Shown here piece after piece: positions 42,317 through 51,000 of a stretch of 64,000 nt of DNA. Within the stretch, counting starts at the first letter, position 1; each line of letters begins with the position of its first letter. The translations under genes were made by a program, and so were the position numbers. Below the pieces are notes generated by a model. That model was not told the origin of the DNA. It saw only the letters and a list, made by a program, of their open reading frames with translations, and did not search any database. This stretch comes from Comamonas testosteroni (lineage in GTDB: Bacteria; Pseudomonadota; Gammaproteobacteria; Burkholderiales; Burkholderiaceae_C). The DNA lies in the NCBI GenBank assembly GCA_008727115.1, contig CP044131.1, positions 4,030,001-4,094,000 on the forward strand. The letters are read 5' to 3'.

Positions 42317-43492
42317 TCAGCGCAGATGCGGTGCAGACCTGGCCAGCGCCTTGGGCCAGAAGGCCCACAGCTTGAGCGGCTGCTTGACGCGGCCCGCCAC
42401 ATCGCCGGCCTCGGGGCCCCAGCCCATGAAGTAGTCGGCGCGCACGGCCCCCAGAATGGCGCTGCCCGTATCCTGCGCAAACACCAGGCGGTTGAGCGAC
42501 ACCGTGGGTCCTGGCGTGGACAGCCAGACCGGCGTGCCATAGGGAATGCTGTTGCGATCCACGGCAATCGAGCGGCCCGGCGTCAGCGCCACGCCCTGCG
42601 CGCCCTTGGGGCCGAACTGGGCATCAAACTCGTTGAGCGCCTCTTCCTTGAAGAACACATAGCGCGGATTGCTCCACAGCATCTCGTTCACCCGCGATGG
42701 GTTGGCCGCAATCCAGGCGCTGATTCCAGGCCAGGTCGCGTCGCGCACCAGGTTCTGGTCCAGCAGCCAACGACCCACGCTCTTGTACGGCTGGTCGTTC
42801 GTGCCCGCATAGGCGACGCGAATCATGCGCTGCGTGCCATTGGCCTCGGTCAGCATCAAGCGACCCGAGCCCTGGATGTGCAGCACCAGCATGTCCACCG
42901 GGTCACGCATCCAAGCAATCACGCGGCCCGCCAAGGCGGCCTGTGCCTCGGGCAGGGTGTCGATCTGCTGGCGCGTGTACCAGGGCTTGCGCTTGCCAAA
43001 GCCCATGGGCGTCTGATAAAGCGGCACGTTGAAGCCATCGCCCTGCATGCGGCGGGCCTCGTACACCGGCTCGTAATATGCGGTCAGCATGCCGTCGGGG
43101 CTGCCCGTGGTCGCTTCGATGCGATAGGGCTGCAGGGTGCTCATCATCCAGCTTCGCTGCTCGTCCTCGCCCGCAATGCTCAGGCGGCGTACATCGCTGC
43201 ACAGACCGGCAAACACGGTGCTGGGCCGCTCGCAGTTCTTGATCCAGGCGTTCCAGGCCTCGTTCAAAGAGTCCTGAGGCACCCCGGGCAAATCACCCCA
43301 GTCAACGGGCACCCAGCGGCTCTTGGTCGGTACATTGGCGGTAAACGGAGGCTTGGTTGTAGTGGCAGGCCCGCCATGCGGAGCCATCTCGGGCACCGGC
43401 GTCGGGTCGTTTTTCTGCTTGGTGGTGGTACAAGCCACCAGGGTTCCTACAATCAGCGCCAGTGAAACTCGGCGCAGGAGATGGAAATTCAT
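42317..43492 (-). CDS. mltA: Membrane-bound lytic murein transglycosylase A
   Basis: MltA cleaves peptidoglycan with formation of 1,6-anhydromuramic acid. The 391-residue lipoprotein starts MNFHLLRRVSLALIVGTLVAC (lipobox LVAC). It shows the MltA barrel (DGMLTAYYEPVYEA, LMLTEANGTQRMIRVAYAGTNDQPYKSVGRWL in pieces, NPRYVFFKEE) and the 3D domain with the catalytic Asp region (LVFAQDTGSAILGAVRADYFMG). The start was moved to 43492, since the open frame upstream (to 43981) runs through another gene; the start overlaps that of the small plus-strand ORF. Recycling link with AmgK is thematic only. Confidence 0.94.
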   Translation of the reverse strand: MNFHLLRRVSLALIVGTLVACTTTKQKNDPTPVPEMAPHGGPATTTKPPFTANVPTKSRWVPVDWGDLPGVPQDSLNEAWNAWIKNCERPSTVFAGLCSDVRRLSIAGEDEQRSWMMSTLQPYRIEATTGSPDGMLTAYYEPVYEARRMQGDGFNVPLYQTPMGFGKRKPWYTRQQIDTLPEAQAALAGRVIAWMRDPVDMLVLHIQGSGRLMLTEANGTQRMIRVAYAGTNDQPYKSVGRWLLDQNLVRDATWPGISAWIAANPSRVNEMLWSNPRYVFFKEEALNEFDAQFGPKGAQGVALTPGRSIAVDRNSIPYGTPVWLSTPGPTVSLNRLVFAQDTGSAILGAVRADYFMGWGPEAGDVAGRVKQPLKLWAFWPKALARSAPHLR

Positions 43493-43661
43493 GGGTCTGA
43501 TTTTGCTTGAAGCACTGCTGGCGTTGGCCATTTTGGTCGCTATTGTGTGGTGGACCATGTTCTCTGGTCGAAAAAAGGGTGAGCTTTCCACGTCAAAGAC
43601 GGTCTCCTCCAGCGCCATGGACAAAACCAAACCGGCACCAGACAATGAGCCGCAAGAGTAG
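43491..43661 (+). CDS. Small single-helix membrane protein, 56 residues
   Basis: I do not recognise this product. The frame starts MGLILLEALLALAILVAIVWW, a strong membrane helix, then FSGRKKGEL and a hydrophilic tail of about 30 residues ending in PDNEPQE. This is the layout of many small inner-membrane proteins. AGGAG lies 11 bases before the ATG. The start codon overlaps that of mltA on the other strand (shared CATG), so the two are divergent from the same point and each lies in the other's leader. Function unknown. Confidence 0.5.
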   Translation: MGLILLEALLALAILVAIVWWTMFSGRKKGELSTSKTVSSSAMDKTKPAPDNEPQE

Positions 43662-43832
43662 CGCATGGCAGCAACCACGCCCGGCAAGCCACTGCGCTGC
43701 TGACCGACAGTGACAATCTTTTGCATCCGAATCGGGCTGCTGGCGAGCGTCCTACGTTTTTTGCCTCGTGTTCGCAGTACGCTTGCAGCCGTCGAATCAC
43801 AACTCATCGAAAACCAAGTGAAGGAGTTTCCT

Positions 43833-44492
43833 ATGCGCAAACAAATGGCTGTGACGGCCGCTCTGGCCTCTGCATTGTTCATCACTGGCTGCGCCAGCAC
43901 TGGCGGCATGTCGGACACCACCCGCCGCACCGCCACCGGCGCAGGCGTTGGCGCACTGGGCGGCGCTGCCATCGGCGCCATTGCCGGCGGCCACGCTGGC
44001 TCCGGCGCGCTGATCGGCGCTGGCGTGGGAGCATTGGGCTCCTACATCTGGTCCAAGAACCTGGAAAAGCAAAAGGCGGAAATGGAAGCCGCCACCCAGG
44101 GCACTGGCGTGGGCGTGACTCAGACGGCAGACAACCAGCTGAAACTGGACATCCCCAGCGACATCTCGTTCGCTACCGGCAAGGCTGATATCCAGTCCAA
44201 CTTCGCCCCCATCCTGGATCGCTTCGCGGATGGCCTGCGCAACAACCCCAATGCGGAAGTCCGCATCATCGGCCACACCGACAGCACGGGTTCCGACTCC
44301 ATCAATGATCCTCTGTCGCTGCGCCGTGCCGAAGCCACCCGCAACTACCTGACATCGCGCGGCGTCAACGGCGCACGCATCCATGTCCAGGGCATGGGCT
44401 CGCGTCAGCCCGTCGCTTCCAACGACACCAACGAAGGCCGTGCCCGCAACCGCCGCGTGGAAATCTTTGTGGGCGAGCGTGCCCCTCAGTAA
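43833..44492 (+). CDS. OmpA-family lipoprotein (YiaD-like)
   Basis: The 219-residue protein has a lipoprotein signal (residues 1-20, ALFITGCAS, lipobox ITGC) and a glycine-rich double membrane-like segment (GAGVGALGGAAIGAIAGG, GALIGAGVGALGSYIW; about 38-75). The C-terminal OmpA peptidoglycan-binding domain (about 105-215) carries the binding residues in GHTDSTGS and LSLRRAEATRNYL, ending RARNRRVEIFV. AAGGAG precedes the ATG. It probably tethers the envelope to the cell wall. A strong terminator follows. Confidence 0.93.
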   Translation: MRKQMAVTAALASALFITGCASTGGMSDTTRRTATGAGVGALGGAAIGAIAGGHAGSGALIGAGVGALGSYIWSKNLEKQKAEMEAATQGTGVGVTQTADNQLKLDIPSDISFATGKADIQSNFAPILDRFADGLRNNPNAEVRIIGHTDSTGSDSINDPLSLRRAEATRNYLTSRGVNGARIHVQGMGSRQPVASNDTNEGRARNRRVEIFVGERAPQ

Positions 44493-44508
44493 TCAGACTG
44501 ACTCCTGC

Positions 44509-44537
44509 AAAAAAGCCCCGCGTTGCGGGGCTTTTTT
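44509..44537. terminator. Bidirectional terminator between the OmpA-like and response regulator genes
   Basis: AAAAAAGCCCCGC and GCGGGGCTTTTTT enclose a GTT loop; symmetric, serving both convergent genes. Confidence 0.93.
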
Positions 44538-44559
44538 CATAGCAGCCTCTGCAGACTGA

Positions 44560-45189
44560 TCAAGCGTTTCGCAGCAAATTGGCCAGCTCTACAGCCGACT
44601 TGACCTGCATCTTGTCAAAGACGCGGGCCCGGTGCACCTCTACCGTACGCACACTGATATCCAGCTGATCGGCAATCAGCTTGTTGGGCACGCCTTCGAC
44701 CACCAGCTTCATCACGTCTTTTTCGCGGTCCGTCAGCTCGTTCAGGCGACTGCGCACCTCTTCTCGCCCTTGCAAGGTGGCCAGATGCTGGGCAGACAGC
44801 TCGAGTGCCTGCTCCACACGATCCACCAGTGCGTTATCAGAGAACGGCTTTTCGCAAAAATCAAAGGCTCCGCGCTTGACCGTATCCACAGCCGTTGGCA
44901 CGTCGGCATGGCCGGTCAGAAAGATCACGGGCATGGCCTCGATCTGGCCGCGCTCCAGCATGCGGTTGAACAGCGACAGGCCACTCATTCCCGTCATGCG
45001 CATATCCAGCAGCAGGCAGCAGGGGCGGCGCGTCACCGGGCTGATTTGCAGCACGTTCAATTCAAATTCTTCGGCGTTGCGGTAGCACTCGCTCAGCAAT
45101 CTGCGTGAACGCAGCAGCCATGCCAATGCCTCGCGGACATCCGCATCGTCATCCACAACATACACAACAGCGTCGGTGACTGGTTCCAT
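44560..45189 (-). CDS. FixJ/NarL-type two-component response regulator
   Basis: The 209-residue regulator has a receiver domain (residues 8-125). Its acidic pair is in VVDDDADVRE, the phospho-acceptor Asp in LLLDMRMTGMSG, Thr in FLTGHADV and Lys in CEKPFSDN. A LuxR-type helix-turn-helix follows (about 145-205; LTDREKDVMKLVVEGVPNK, ISVRTVEVHRARVF). This is the FixJ/TodT layout. The gene lies 5 bp after the sensor kinase gene and is the last of the yhdP-nitrilase-kinase-regulator series. Target genes are not evident. Confidence 0.95.
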   Translation of the reverse strand: MEPVTDAVVYVVDDDADVREALAWLLRSRRLLSECYRNAEEFELNVLQISPVTRRPCCLLLDMRMTGMSGLSLFNRMLERGQIEAMPVIFLTGHADVPTAVDTVKRGAFDFCEKPFSDNALVDRVEQALELSAQHLATLQGREEVRSRLNELTDREKDVMKLVVEGVPNKLIADQLDISVRTVEVHRARVFDKMQVKSAVELANLLRNA

Positions 45190-45194
45190 GAAGC

Positions 45195-47270
45195 CTAGTT
45201 CTCTCTGGGTTCCCCATGGGACGGAAGCGTAAAAATAAATTCCGTGCCCTGCGGGAGATGCGGGCGGTAATCAAGATGACCGCCATGTTGTTCCACCACG
45301 GTGCGGCACAGGCTCAGGCCAAGGCCCATGCCTTCGGTGCGCGTGGTGAAGAAGGGGGTGAACAGCTGCGCGGCCACTTCGGCTGAAATGCCTGCTCCGC
45401 AGTCCATGACGGAAAATTCTACCCAACGCTCATTATTCCCGTCGCAGTGGCGCCTGACAGCCAGAGTCAGCACCCTTTCCTTGAGCTCGGGCAAATCCAT
45501 GGCCTGCATGCCATTGCGCGCCAGGTTGAGCAGGACTTGCTCGACCATGGTGACATCGCAAACCACTCTGGGCAGGTCAGGCCCGAGCTCCAGCTGCACC
45601 GTCACATGCAGCTTGTGCGCCTGCAGATACACCAGCGGCATCACCGCATCCACCAGCTCCACCGGTGCCACCAGCTCTCTGGATTTGTCACGTCGACGAA
45701 TGAAGTCGCGCACGCTTTTGATGACCTTGCCCGCACGATCGGCCTGAAAGCTGATGCGCTCCATGGCCATGCGCAAATCCTTGAGACGCGAATCCTGCTG
45801 AGCTTCAGGCTCATGATCGAGCATATTGAGCGAGCCCGTGGCATAGCTGGAGATAGCCGCAAGTGGCTGTGTCAGCTCATGGCTGAGCATGGAAGCCATC
45901 TCGCCCACGGTCGCAAGGCGCGCCGTTGCCTGCAGGCGCTCCTGCGAGGCCCGCGAGACTTCTTCCATGCGGCGCTGCTCGCTGATATCAATGAACGCGC
46001 TCATCCAGCCCGTGTGCTGACCCTGTGCCGTAATCAGCGGAGCCTCGAAAATCAGCACGGGAAAGCGCGATCCATCCTTGCGCATGAACACACTCTCATG
46101 CCCCTGGCGCGGCGTGGACAGCAGGCCCGCAAGGCGCTGATCACGCCGGTTCACATATTCCTGTGCCAGCTCGGGCGGCCAGTAAGGCGCCACATTGAGG
46201 CCCAGCAATTCCTGTGCGCTAAAGCCCACCATGTTGCAAAAGGCCGGATTCACATAGGTGATGCGTCCCTGGAGATCACGAGCCCTCATGCCGGTGACCA
46301 GCGAATCCTCCATGGCCTTTCGAAAGGCCAGCGCATCGCCCAGATCACGCTCTGCCCGCAGGCGCCGCCGGTTGTCACGCACCAGCACCACCACCACGCT
46401 GACCAGTGCAATCGACATGCCGGTCACCAGTGCCGTCATCACATTGGGGAAGACGCTGGGTGCGTGGTGCCAGCTATCCATGCGCAGCACCAGCGTATTG
46501 CCGGGCAGATCCAGCAATTGCTGCGCCGTGAACATGCGCGAGCCACGCCAGGCCGCCCCCACCATGGCCAGGCGCGTGCCATCCGGCTCCGTGAACGAGA
46601 CCTCCTGCGTACGCGGCAGTGCCTTGCCCACCTCGCTCATCAAAATGCCCTGGAGGCTGTACGTTCCAAGGACATAACCGACCACATGGCCGCTTTCCGT
46701 CAGCGGCATGCAGACCTGCATGGTTTCCGTGCCCAGGCCTTCTCCCAGCAGTTGAAAGCGACTGGGGGAATACGAAGGGCCGTTCACGCGCCTGGCCTGC
46801 GTGCAGGTCAGAGTCTCACCAGCGTGTGAGTCCGGAAAATCGCTTTCATCCTCAATAATCAGGGTCCGATAAGGCGTTTCCGCATGCTCGAGCAAGCGCA
46901 TGTTCTCGCTGCGCCATTCCACCCGCATCAAGTCTCTGCGTCGCTGCAGCAAATCGGTGGCGTGCTCGCGCCAGGCGTCGTGGTTGCCGCTGTACACATT
47001 CAGCGCCAGCAAGTCCTGGAGATTACGCCCCAACGCCGCGCGAATATCGCCTACGGCGTTGGCCGTGTCGCGCTCCAGCTTTTCCTGTACCTGCGATGCC
47101 TCATAGCGCCCAGCCAGCCAGACCATGGTGACCAGCATGCTGACCACCAAGGCCACCAGCAAAGTCCACAGCGACCAGCGTTTCCAGGCCATGCGCCAAC
47201 GTCGCCAGGGCCAGTGGGCAAGAGCATCTTCAGTCGTCTCATCAAGAGCGGTATTCAGCGGTTCAGTCAC
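45195..47270 (-). CDS. PAS-domain sensor histidine kinase (FixL-type)
   Basis: The 691-residue kinase has a first membrane helix (about residues 34-54, LWTLLVALVVSMLVTMVWLAG), a large periplasmic sensor region (about 55-280, two Cys-containing segments LTCTQARR and MQVCMPLTE) and a second helix (about 285-310). A PAS domain (about 330-435, GRITYVNPAFCNMVGFSAQELLG) leads to HisKA with MLSHELTQPLAAISSY and an ATPase domain (NLARNGMQAMD, DCGAGISAEV, GMGLGLSLCRTV). The start is taken as the GTG overlapping the nitrilase stop (GTGA). Signal unknown; a periplasmic small molecule is plausible. Confidence 0.92.
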   Translation of the reverse strand: MTEPLNTALDETTEDALAHWPWRRWRMAWKRWSLWTLLVALVVSMLVTMVWLAGRYEASQVQEKLERDTANAVGDIRAALGRNLQDLLALNVYSGNHDAWREHATDLLQRRRDLMRVEWRSENMRLLEHAETPYRTLIIEDESDFPDSHAGETLTCTQARRVNGPSYSPSRFQLLGEGLGTETMQVCMPLTESGHVVGYVLGTYSLQGILMSEVGKALPRTQEVSFTEPDGTRLAMVGAAWRGSRMFTAQQLLDLPGNTLVLRMDSWHHAPSVFPNVMTALVTGMSIALVSVVVVLVRDNRRRLRAERDLGDALAFRKAMEDSLVTGMRARDLQGRITYVNPAFCNMVGFSAQELLGLNVAPYWPPELAQEYVNRRDQRLAGLLSTPRQGHESVFMRKDGSRFPVLIFEAPLITAQGQHTGWMSAFIDISEQRRMEEVSRASQERLQATARLATVGEMASMLSHELTQPLAAISSYATGSLNMLDHEPEAQQDSRLKDLRMAMERISFQADRAGKVIKSVRDFIRRRDKSRELVAPVELVDAVMPLVYLQAHKLHVTVQLELGPDLPRVVCDVTMVEQVLLNLARNGMQAMDLPELKERVLTLAVRRHCDGNNERWVEFSVMDCGAGISAEVAAQLFTPFFTTRTEGMGLGLSLCRTVVEQHGGHLDYRPHLPQGTEFIFTLPSHGEPREN

Positions 47271-48082
47271 AGTACGCGGTGGGTCAAGGCAGGTAATTGT
47301 TGCCGCACTTGCTGCAGCCGGCTGCGCTGGAGCTCGCCCAGAACGACTCCAGGGCCGCTGGCCTGCAAGGCTTGCACTTCTCCCCATGGATCGACCAGCA
47401 AGCTATGTCCCCAGGTATGTCGGCCGTTTTCATGCAAACCTCCCTGCCCTGGTGCCAGCACATAAGCCAGATTTTCGATGGCTCTGGCGCGCAGCAACAC
47501 CTCCCAGTGCGCCTGGCCCGTGGTGTGAGTAAAGGCACTGGGCACCAGCAGCAAATCAGCCCCTTGCGCACTGAGCGCACGATACAGCTCAGGAAAGCGA
47601 AGGTCATAGCAAACACTCAAGCCCAGACGCCAGCTTTCACCGCTTTTTGCTTGAACATCACAAACCACCGGCAGCTTCCCTGCCTGCACGACCGCCGCCT
47701 CGGTATAGCTTTCGCGCCCATTGTCAAACTGGAAAAGGTGAATCTTGTCATAGCGGGCCACGCATTCGCCCTGCGGCGAATACACCAGACTGGTGTTGAG
47801 CACATGCTGCTCGTCATCAGCCTGTAAAGGCAGGGTACCGGCAACCACCCACAGCTGCAGTTCTTTGGCTGCGCGCGCCATGAAGTCCTGAATAGGGCCG
47901 GTGCCAAAAGCTTCGCGATAGGCCAGCTTGTCGGTATCGGTGGCGCCCATGGCACAAAAGTACTCTGGCAGCACCACCAGCTCCGCCCCCAGAGATGCAG
48001 CCTGCTGCATCAGGCTGCGTGCCTGCGCCAGGTTGGTAGTCACATCCTGAGTCGAGACCATTTGTAGCGCTGCAATTTTCAT
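47267..48082 (-). CDS. Carbon-nitrogen hydrolase (NIT2/deaminated glutathione amidase-like)
   Basis: The 271-residue product has the nitrilase superfamily triad: Glu in VVLPEYFCAMG (near residue 42), Lys in YDKIHLFQFD (near 113) and Cys in GLSVCYDLRFPELYR (near 153). The spacing and the sequence RFPELYRALSAQGAD match NIT1/NIT2-type amidases, which repair deaminated glutathione or hydrolyse omega-amides. It overlaps yhdP and the kinase by 4 bases at each end. The coupling to yhdP is common in betaproteobacteria; the biological link is unclear. Confidence 0.92.
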   Translation of the reverse strand: MKIAALQMVSTQDVTTNLAQARSLMQQAASLGAELVVLPEYFCAMGATDTDKLAYREAFGTGPIQDFMARAAKELQLWVVAGTLPLQADDEQHVLNTSLVYSPQGECVARYDKIHLFQFDNGRESYTEAAVVQAGKLPVVCDVQAKSGESWRLGLSVCYDLRFPELYRALSAQGADLLLVPSAFTHTTGQAHWEVLLRARAIENLAYVLAPGQGGLHENGRHTWGHSLLVDPWGEVQALQASGPGVVLGELQRSRLQQVRQQLPALTHRVL

Positions 48083-51000
48083 GGTTCCTCCTGTGAGCGA
48101 ATATCAGCTGCGGGAGCGGCCTGCTGGTTTGCATCTCCGGCCTCGCCCTTGGGCACGCTGCGCTTGGGCAGCTCGGTCACCTGCGGGTCCTCCCAGCTGC
48201 CATGGATATGAAACTCCTTGGTCGTGGCGGCAATCAACGGGCCTCGCAAGATCATCTGCGCCAGAAAGCTGCTCAATCCGACAACGGGGTTGATTGCCGT
48301 GGCGACCAGAGAGGCAGACAAGGCATTGATTTCTGGCACCACCACCACATGCAGATCCTGGGTTTCCTTGTCGATATCAGCCGAACCCTCCATCAGCACC
48401 GCCGCATTGACACCTTTCATCTGCATGTTATTCGTCTTGGCGATGCCGCGCTGAATGGTGACGTCGCCACGCATGAAGTCAAACGAAAAGCCATTGCGGA
48501 ACACATCCCGAAAATCCAGCGTCAAACGCCTTGGCAAAGATTGCAGGCTGAGCACGCCCAACAGCTTGGCCAGACCAGGCTCGGCCTTGAGAAACTGGCC
48601 TTTTTGCACGTCCAGGTGCACCGCGCCGGACATGGTCTTGAACAGTGGCGTAACCGGCGAGCCTGTCCAGCTGATATCGCCCTGCAAAGCGCCCTGGCCA
48701 TTGGCCACTACACCCGGCATGTCAAAGCGGTTGAGCAGCTTTCCGACATCGCGCAGATTGAGCTGAAACTGCAGCTGGGTCTGGCCTGGATGCTTTTTGT
48801 CATTGGAGCGCAGGCCCCAGGAGCCATGGGCTGCCAGAGATGCCTCAGGGGTCGTGATATTGAAGCGCGACAGCTGCCACTCCCGCATTCCCGGCCCCGC
48901 AGAAAGCCAGTGATTGCGAGCCACCACATCCAGCTTGCCCAATGAGCGCTTGCCCAGTTGAAAGTCATCCACACGGACCTGCAGGGCCGGCAACTCACGC
49001 AGCTCACTTTCCTGAGAAGCAGTGGCTGTCAGTTCCTCATCCGGCGCTTCTGGAACCGTCAGTCGCGATAGCTTGGCAATCACCAGCCCACCGGGCTCCA
49101 GGGCTGAGGCCTCACGGTATTCAATATTTCCCGCCAGCTCGCGCGCCTGTATCTGGCTATGCCATATCTGCTCGGTATGGCTGAGCTGCAGCGATACGTC
49201 ATGCAACGAGCGACCGTGAAATTGCACCTGCTGCGCCTTCAGTGTCAGCTGTCCGGGCAACCACTGCCGCCATGGCTCCTGTCCAGGTATGGCCGCACCA
49301 GCGGCCCGATCCGCCTCCTCGGGCAGCAAGGCGCTCCAGGCATCAAGGTCCAGCACGGGGATTTGCACATTCGCCTGCAGACCTGCCTGAGGCAGGCTGG
49401 CCTCGGCTTTGCCGGTCTCCACCAGTTCCACGCTGCCGCGCATGATTCGCGCCTGCTGCGCACTGATATCTCGCTCCAGCACAGCAGCCGCTTTATTGCC
49501 CCATTGCACACTGATCTGGTCCGTCAGCGGCTTGGGCACTGGTGGCACCGTGTGTTGAATCTGCAAGGCCAACGCGCTCTCTGCGGGCTTGTTAAAAGGG
49601 GCGGGCAATTGCACGGCCATGCCCTGCAAGTCCGTCTGCAAGCTGATCTCCGGCAGGCTGTGCTGAACCTTGACCTGCAAGCCATAGCGCGCCTGGCCCT
49701 GGAGGTGCCGGGCCAGCGCTGCCAGCTCACTCACCTCCTTGGCTTCGCGCAAACCCTGCGCTGTCGCTGTGCCATCCACACGCACCATCACAGGAGCAGC
49801 CGCGCCATTTCCTGCAGGCTTCATACCGCCTTCAATACGCACCTCCCCACCCAATGCTCTGGCCTGCACTCCATCTATCTGAAAGCCAACTTCCGAAAAG
49901 TGCACATTGCCCCGAATCTGGCTGAGCACAGGAACCTCGGGCATCAGCTGCAGCGTATTACCTGCCAGCGCCACCTCGCCATGCACCTTGCTGTGATCCA
50001 TATCCATGGTTGGCAAATGCAGCTTGAGGCTGAGCCTGGCATTTCCCGACGCCTTGCTACTATCAAAAACATTAGCAGTCAGCCCAGACAGTGCCGAGGT
50101 CTGGATCAGATTCAGCATATCGCCCAAAGCGCCATGCGCCTTGGCACTGACCTCCACTTCGGTCTGGTTCCAGTCGGCTACCTCGGCTTGCGCCTCATCC
50201 ACCACGATGGCGGTATGTCCCAGAAAGCCCCTGGCCTTGCGAACCTGCATGGAATTACGGTCAAACACCAGCTCCCCTGAGAGCTTGGTCAACGGCGGCC
50301 AGGGCTTTTCACCAGCATTGAGCAGATAAGCGGGCACAAACTGATAGTTCACGTCCTGTACCTGGGCACTGATGTGAAACTCCCCCTGACCCGGCTTCTC
50401 GAACGGGACCTGATCAAGCTCTCCTTTGACACGGAAATTCACGGCGCTGGCTTTGCCTGCGGTGATGGAGTCGCGCACATAACGCAATGCATCGCTGCCC
50501 AACTCCTGCGGCAAATAGCGGTAAATGCGCTCGCCCTTGGCACGACTGAGCTGGCCCTGCAAATCCAGCAATCCCGGCAGACGCGGCTGCTCCTGGGTCC
50601 CTGCTCCCGTCTTCCAGACAGCCTGAGCCAGACCCGCGGTATCTTCATTGGCAAACTTCAGCCTGGGCACCTGCACCGTAATGCTCGGGGCCTTGCTAGG
50701 CCCCTCTCTGTGTACCTGCCAACGGATCTGGCCATCCAGCTGACTGAACGGTATCTCCGGTTCTTCAAAAACTCCAGGGAAGCTCAGCACCGCCTTCTCG
50801 ACATGTAGCGCCTTGCTCAGATCCGCCTCCCCCTTGTCCTGATCCAGCGTGAACTTTCCACTCAGCCCCTGCACACCAGGAATGCCTATGCTCAGCGGCC
50901 CCTCCGCCGAAGCCTGCGATTGCAGGCCCAACTGCTCAAACCTGCCCGAAGCCTTGTACTGCGTGGGCTGCTGCAACGGCCCGCGCCATGAAAGTTGCAG

